From: Chinchilla lanigera
Taxonomy: Eukaryota > Chordata > Mammalia > Rodentia > Chinchillidae
DNA: 64,000 bases
Direction: 5' to 3'
Assembly: GCF_000276665.1 (NCBI RefSeq)
Contig: NW_004955473.1
Location: 7,751,542-7,815,541, forward strand
In this document: piece by piece, positions 59,329-64,000 of the stretch
How positions within the stretch are numbered: position 1 is the first letter of the stretch
Layout: each line of letters opens with the position of its first letter
Made by a program: the position numbers and the translations under genes
Notes under the pieces: model-generated
The model's database searches: none
Seen by the model: the letters and a program-made list of their open reading frames with translations, nothing else
What the model was told of the DNA's origin: nothing

Positions 59329-61785
59329 TGGATTCATAACATTTCTATGTTAGTGTTTCAACAAATACACTGTAAGAAAATACAATCTGACCATAAGAAA
59401 AGTTTCCCAAAGAAATTTTTTTAAGCACTCATAATCTCTCCTTAAGTATGGATTCATATTCCTTACAAATTTCTCTGTATATCTTTGTGCACAATTCTGC
59501 ACATAACCTAATCGGTTTACAAATTTATCATGGCTACTTCAGTGTCAGAAATAATGGGATAATTCTGTTTGAAGAAAGTGAGAATTTTGAGGGAGATTAA
59601 TGTCGATGTGTCTTTTATTGTAATTTTTTTTACAAAATTAAACAATCACAGTATTGTTTGTTCATACCTCATAGCTTAAAATGTGAAAGTACAAATTTTG
59701 TATCTAGACTGCCGCCAGGTGCCTTCATGGAATATTAACTTGGTAATGTCCAATAATAACTTTTGTGTTCTTTCATGTGAATTACATTGATTAACATATT
59801 TGGTGTACTTTTAACAGGACCTGAGGAAGTATAAGCTGCCAATAATAGCATGACTACACTATCATGTCAAGTCTAATTACACAACATAATATTTTCAAGG
59901 GTGTATAATGCTCTTATGAGTGCAGTATAATGTATATAACCAATTTTTATCACTTGTTGCCACACATAATTTTAATTTTTCACCACTCTATTGTTATGCC
60001 TAAATATTTCATCATATAACTATGCCAGGTGCATATATCTATGGATTTCACAAAAGCAATGCCTAGGACCCTATCTTATTATTCTGTTGCAACTTGTATC
60101 ACTCCCAAATATCAACCATGAAAAAGAGATTCCTAATTGTCTTGAAATGTTTTACAGTAACTATACAAAATCAAACAAGTATGTAAATTTTACTGTAAAT
60201 TTAGGATAATCTGTGTTGACTCTTCCTAACCAAATACAAGTTTTGTTTTTCTATATATTCAAATCACTATGCATGTGGTAAAGATTTTTCTTAGATAGAT
60301 CCATTTCATTTCTTATTAAATATAGAACTATTTTTTTTGGCTGTTTATGCTGTGCTTAAGTCTTCCTTGTTCATTTCATGTGGGACATTTATTAAAACCT
60401 ATTATGAATTTTTTGATTCACACTGATTTTATTTAGTTCACAAATTTTGCCTTGAACCTAAGGAGTTTATGTATAATTATACTATTTTAGATAATTTGAA
60501 TATCCCTAGTAAAAGACAATTAGGAAAATTCTAAAAGTTTTAAAAATAGTGGAACATATAAATGAAAAAATCATGCATTTTGTACTACTTATGTACTCAC
60601 ATATATTCAAATCAATAATATAAAATGTTGAAGCTACTAGAAGTAACTAAATTTAATGTATCATTATTTATTATGAAAAATTTCATACCCTCCTGAGGTT
60701 TCTTGGCTTCTGCTTTAATTTTGTAATATGAATAAAAAGAAAAGTGCCTTAATTAGCTATTCCATTTAAAATCATTTTAGCAATGAATGTAGTAGAAATT
60801 TTGAAATAAATGGGTATATGTTCATATATATTTTTCTCTGAAATGGATGAGCAGATGTCCTACAATCTTGTGCCATTTAATGTAGCCAAAATACAACTGA
60901 AACAAAATAAAGTATTTTAAAGATTCTATATACTCACATTAAGCCATCATATCCTTATACCAACCTCTTTTACACCTATTAAGTCTCAATATATGTTAAG
61001 CAATGTGCCCAAGTTTACAGATGTGTTTATTTTCAGGGAACATGTGCTTGATTATATGACAAATTCTCATTTTACCACATTTCCAAAGAAACTCATAGGT
61101 TATGTTTTCCAAATTGTGTTCCATTAATCTCAAAGGTACACTGTTAATTTTATAAAATGTTGGGATAATCAAATATTTATTGGAGTCTTAAGCAAGGCTG
61201 TGGAACTATTTTGGAGTAATAGCTACAGAAGTATTTTAAAAAGAAGAATGGAAGCATTTGACATTAGGCAAAATAAACTGTCAAGTGTTACACAGATGCT
61301 TACACAACTCCAGAAGAAAACCTGGATTTATTTTATGCTGTATGAAGGAAATGGAAAAAGAGAAATGATTATGCATAACATTTTTATTGAGTTATTGCTG
61401 TGACTTCAGTTTTCTAAACTATATAAATTGCATGAATCCTGTTTAAAGAGCTGCTCATTAATGAACAGAGCAATGTTCAGAAATTCAGTGTTGCAAATAC
61501 ACAAAACTACTGCAAATTAGCTCAGCATAAATATTGTGCTTTGAACACACAACAGTAAAATTCAAAGTGATTGACTACATTAAGGAGATTCTAAATGGCA
61601 AGTCTATATATTTTTAAGTAATCACATTTGATTAAGATTTAAATAAGTAGGAAAATTTTACATCAGCAGGTTAATAGAAACAAAACATATTTCTAAACCA
61701 GGCAGATATTAGATACTTTGGAAAGCAAATAAAATAGCCAACTGAGAAATATGTAGAATTTTCTACTTAAATTAATTGAGAGCAA
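59329..61785. other. Unassigned AT-rich DNA
   Basis: About 2.45 kb with no gene and no nameable repeat. Open frames of 67-72 codons show no domain. Confidence 0.45.
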
Positions 61786-62850
61786 GCGTTATAGTGTGGT
61801 AGAGGCAGCAACACCCACTGAGATGTGCAGATACAGGAGGAGAGGTTAACAAACACGAGCGAGGACAACTCAAATCGAAGGAAAAATTCAGCATTCGAAA
61901 TCCAGTAACAAGGACATTAGAATAAGAAGCAGAGCTGCTTTTTGATCTCTGCTTACATCTCAAGTTCAGCAAACACATTACTGTAGCAAATATTCCAATT
62001 TCTCTAAGGAAAAGGCCAAAGGCAGAATCATCAGGCCTATGGATTGGTTCTCAGCCTAGCAGCCATACCACAACGTATACATAGCCTACTGCTCCTCCAC
62101 TGGTGTCAGGGCTCAGTGACCAAGATATTTAAAAGAGAGATCCTTCTCAGATCAGGGCACTAAGAAAATTTCAAATCGGTCATTCAGAAGGCAGTGTGAG
62201 TACTGGTGACCCCTAAGAACAGAGGGGCATGGGCCATGTTAAGGGACCTAGAAAAGAGCATTTAGAGACTCAGGAGACAGAATCGTTAGAGTATGCACTG
62301 GTTGCGACATGTAGGATCCAGGGGTGGAGGAAAGATAGGCACAGGGCCAGAACCCATGTGAACTTTTTCCCACTACATCCAAATGCTACTGAATTCATGC
62401 AGAAGGGCTCTCTGGTACTGATCCCAAAACACCATTGAATTCCTAGGCTAGAAAGAAACACTTTGTGAGGTTGAAACAGTGGGGTGTGGAATAATTATAG
62501 GCAGAGGAAACAATCTAGGTCAGTGCCTGTGAATGCTAATTCCTTCAAGCCTTCAGAAAATTCTCAGGTCAGGCCTGAACAGGAAGGAGAAATGTTGCCC
62601 TGACCCAGAACTAAAGGGGCCAGAGAAAAACCATCAGAATGGCACATTAGCAGGGATATTGCTTCTTGACTGAGAGTTGCCTGTCAGCAAAGGCTGGGCA
62701 GAATTGGGACATAACTACAAACATAGAGCATGGGAGACTGAAAGAGGCGAACTGATCAGAGCCACTAGCAGAACCTGTGGCAGAAAACTAATCGGGAATC
62801 TAGGCTTGCTACTTAGCACTGGTAGGAATGCCAATAATATTATAGCATTC
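61786..62850. other. GC-richer unassigned block, possibly a retroelement 5' region
   Basis: About 1.06 kb clearly richer in G and C and in purines on the plus strand than both flanks. It has phrases like 'cccctaagaacagaggggca' and 'aggcctgaacaggaaggaga'. The texture resembles an L1 5' UTR or LTR-internal leader, but no diagnostic motif was found. Open frames are short (63-69 codons). Confidence 0.4.
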
Positions 62851-62903
62851 TAAGAACTGCAGAAGTTCCTGTGCATAGCACACTTTGTATGCATTTTGAT
62901 CTG

Positions 62904-62943
62904 CATGTGTGTGTGTGTGTGTGTGTGTGTGAGTGTGTGTGTG
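62904..62943. repeat. (TG)n microsatellite
   Basis: About 20 TG units with one interruption. Confidence 0.96.
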
Positions 62944-63514
62944 ATTTTCTTGTTCTTATTTGATTTTTTGAGTCGAAGGATTTTTATATATGTTTGCATT
63001 TTGTAGCTGTGTTTAGAAATTTACTACTGCTCCTAGTAAAATATTCTACACAGATAACTCACATATGTGCAGTTGAAAAATTGTGCCTGTGATCTAAACT
63101 TGTTTAACTGCTAATTCAACCATTAGATACAGTCCCTCTACTTCTTTTCTCATCTCTCATCTACAATCTCATCTTTTCCTTACCTTCATTTTTTTCTCCA
63201 AATTTCTCTTTCCTGGCTTTTCACTTGTATATTTTTTCTTTTATTTATGTTTTTCCCTTTCCATTTATTTTTTTCCCTTTCCATTTAGACTCTTGTTTTA
63301 TACATAAACATTATCATTAGCCCAAATACTACTTTATTGCAATATTTCATATTGTTTTCTCTCACTAAATTTTGTTTTATTTATCCTATTTTACACCGTA
63401 TATGATCATATGATTATGTTCAAGTATATATGAGTGCTAAACAACAATTTTGTTTCTACAGTGATTTACATGGATCAATAGGTTTCTCATTCACAAGATT
63501 TTTTGTTGTTGTTG

Positions 63515-63940
63515 CAGAATCCAAATGATCAGAGAGACCAACAGGGAAAAACAGTGGGATTTTATTAGGTGTATACCTGGCTCAGTAGGACTCCTGTCCA
63601 GGATGGCTGATCATTGGATAAGGGACAGGCTGCAGTTTTTATACATTTGGTCAAGGGATTAGATCTTCAGCATGGAACTTGCGAAGGGGTCAGAAGGAGA
63701 ACAAAGGCAGTTTGTCAGTTTTGTATCTAGGTGACCCTGCTTGGGCTTAACAGGATGTAATAAGGATAAGAAGTTATAAATTTTACTTACAGGGACAAAA
63801 GTTACTGCTTTTATCTGCATTAGAACAAAAAACGACAGCTATAGGGAGGGGGAAGTTTGGGAAACTTGATTCTTTCTGTTTAAATCTTGCTTTGGTTTAA
63901 GGTCATTTAGCATAAATTTTCTGGTAGTTTAAAAATTGGT
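63515..63940 (-). mobile_element. ERV LTR (solo or end of an ERV)
   Basis: On the minus strand the LTR carries a TATA box (TGTATAAAAACTGC, about 63633-63646) and, about 75 nt downstream, the polyadenylation signal in CTAATAAAATCCCAC (about 63555-63569). On the plus strand it reads 'agagagaccaacagggaaaa' and 'cagtgggattttattagg'. The arrangement of promoter, short R region and polyadenylation signal is typical of an ERV LTR. No internal retroviral sequence was recognised within the window. The family (ERV1 or ERVK) cannot be fixed by eye. Confidence 0.7.
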
Positions 63941-64000
63941 TACAATTTCCATAAAAACTGTGCTATATTCTACTTATCAATCCTTACTTTATTTCCTCCT

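Noticed and set aside
1..64000. CRISPR arrays, operons, phage or other prokaryotic systems
   Set aside because: No regularly spaced direct repeats, no dense long open frames and no ribosome-binding sites; the repeat content is that of a mammalian genome.

Overview
This window is non-coding mammalian DNA from what looks like a non-murid rodent. The evidence for a rodent is the SINE content. There are several B1-type (7SL-derived) SINEs, and six young copies of a BC1/ID-type SINE derived from a tRNA, with the core ggctggggatttagctcag and an A-rich tail. The ID core differs from the murid and squirrel forms I know, so a beaver/kangaroo-rat-like lineage (Castorimorpha) is a guess. A run of exactly 100 N (59136-59235) marks a draft-assembly gap. 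The DNA is AT-rich and CpG-poor, and the longest open frame (141 codons) lies inside a decayed retroelement. I find no credible protein-coding exon, tRNA, rRNA, CRISPR array or prokaryotic feature. This is most likely a gene desert or a large intron.

Layout, left part. Two diverged MaLR (ERVL-related) proviruses lie head-to-tail on the minus strand (about 287-2600 and 2880-4985), with a B1 between them. AT-rich DNA with microsatellites follows to 9.7 kb, then an old interspersed repeat (9.7-10.25 kb). A long minus-strand LINE-1 (about 10.96-14.89 kb) is split by a MaLR element (14.89-16.74 kb) and resumes for a short stretch. An older L1 3' end lies at 18.4-18.9 kb. A plus-strand MaLR with both LTRs spans 21.18-23.49 kb, and further LTR-like remnants lie at 24.65-26.91 kb.

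Layout, middle. From 27 to 38 kb the DNA is mostly unassigned AT-rich sequence with single SINEs, MIR fragments and a decayed mariner transposase (about 32.87-33.13 kb). This part also holds a 43-bp tandem duplication and a 20-bp perfect palindrome. From 38.4 to 46.1 kb lies a stack of plus-strand L1 pieces. It includes a young L1 3' end inserted into an older L1 with a 9-bp target duplication, and a MaLR element that ends the older L1.

Layout, right part. There is an L1M-like remnant (46.65-47.57 kb), an MLT1-like LTR (48.4-48.86 kb) and the most complete minus-strand MaLR provirus (49.52-52.08 kb). AT-rich DNA with scattered B1 and MIR copies follows, then the gap flanked by an ID SINE, a GC-richer unassigned block (61.8-62.85 kb), and an ERV LTR with visible TATA and polyadenylation signals (63.5-63.94 kb).

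All family assignments come from reading motifs by eye and from remembered consensus landmarks; no alignment or database search was run. Boundaries of old repeats are approximate to tens of bases.
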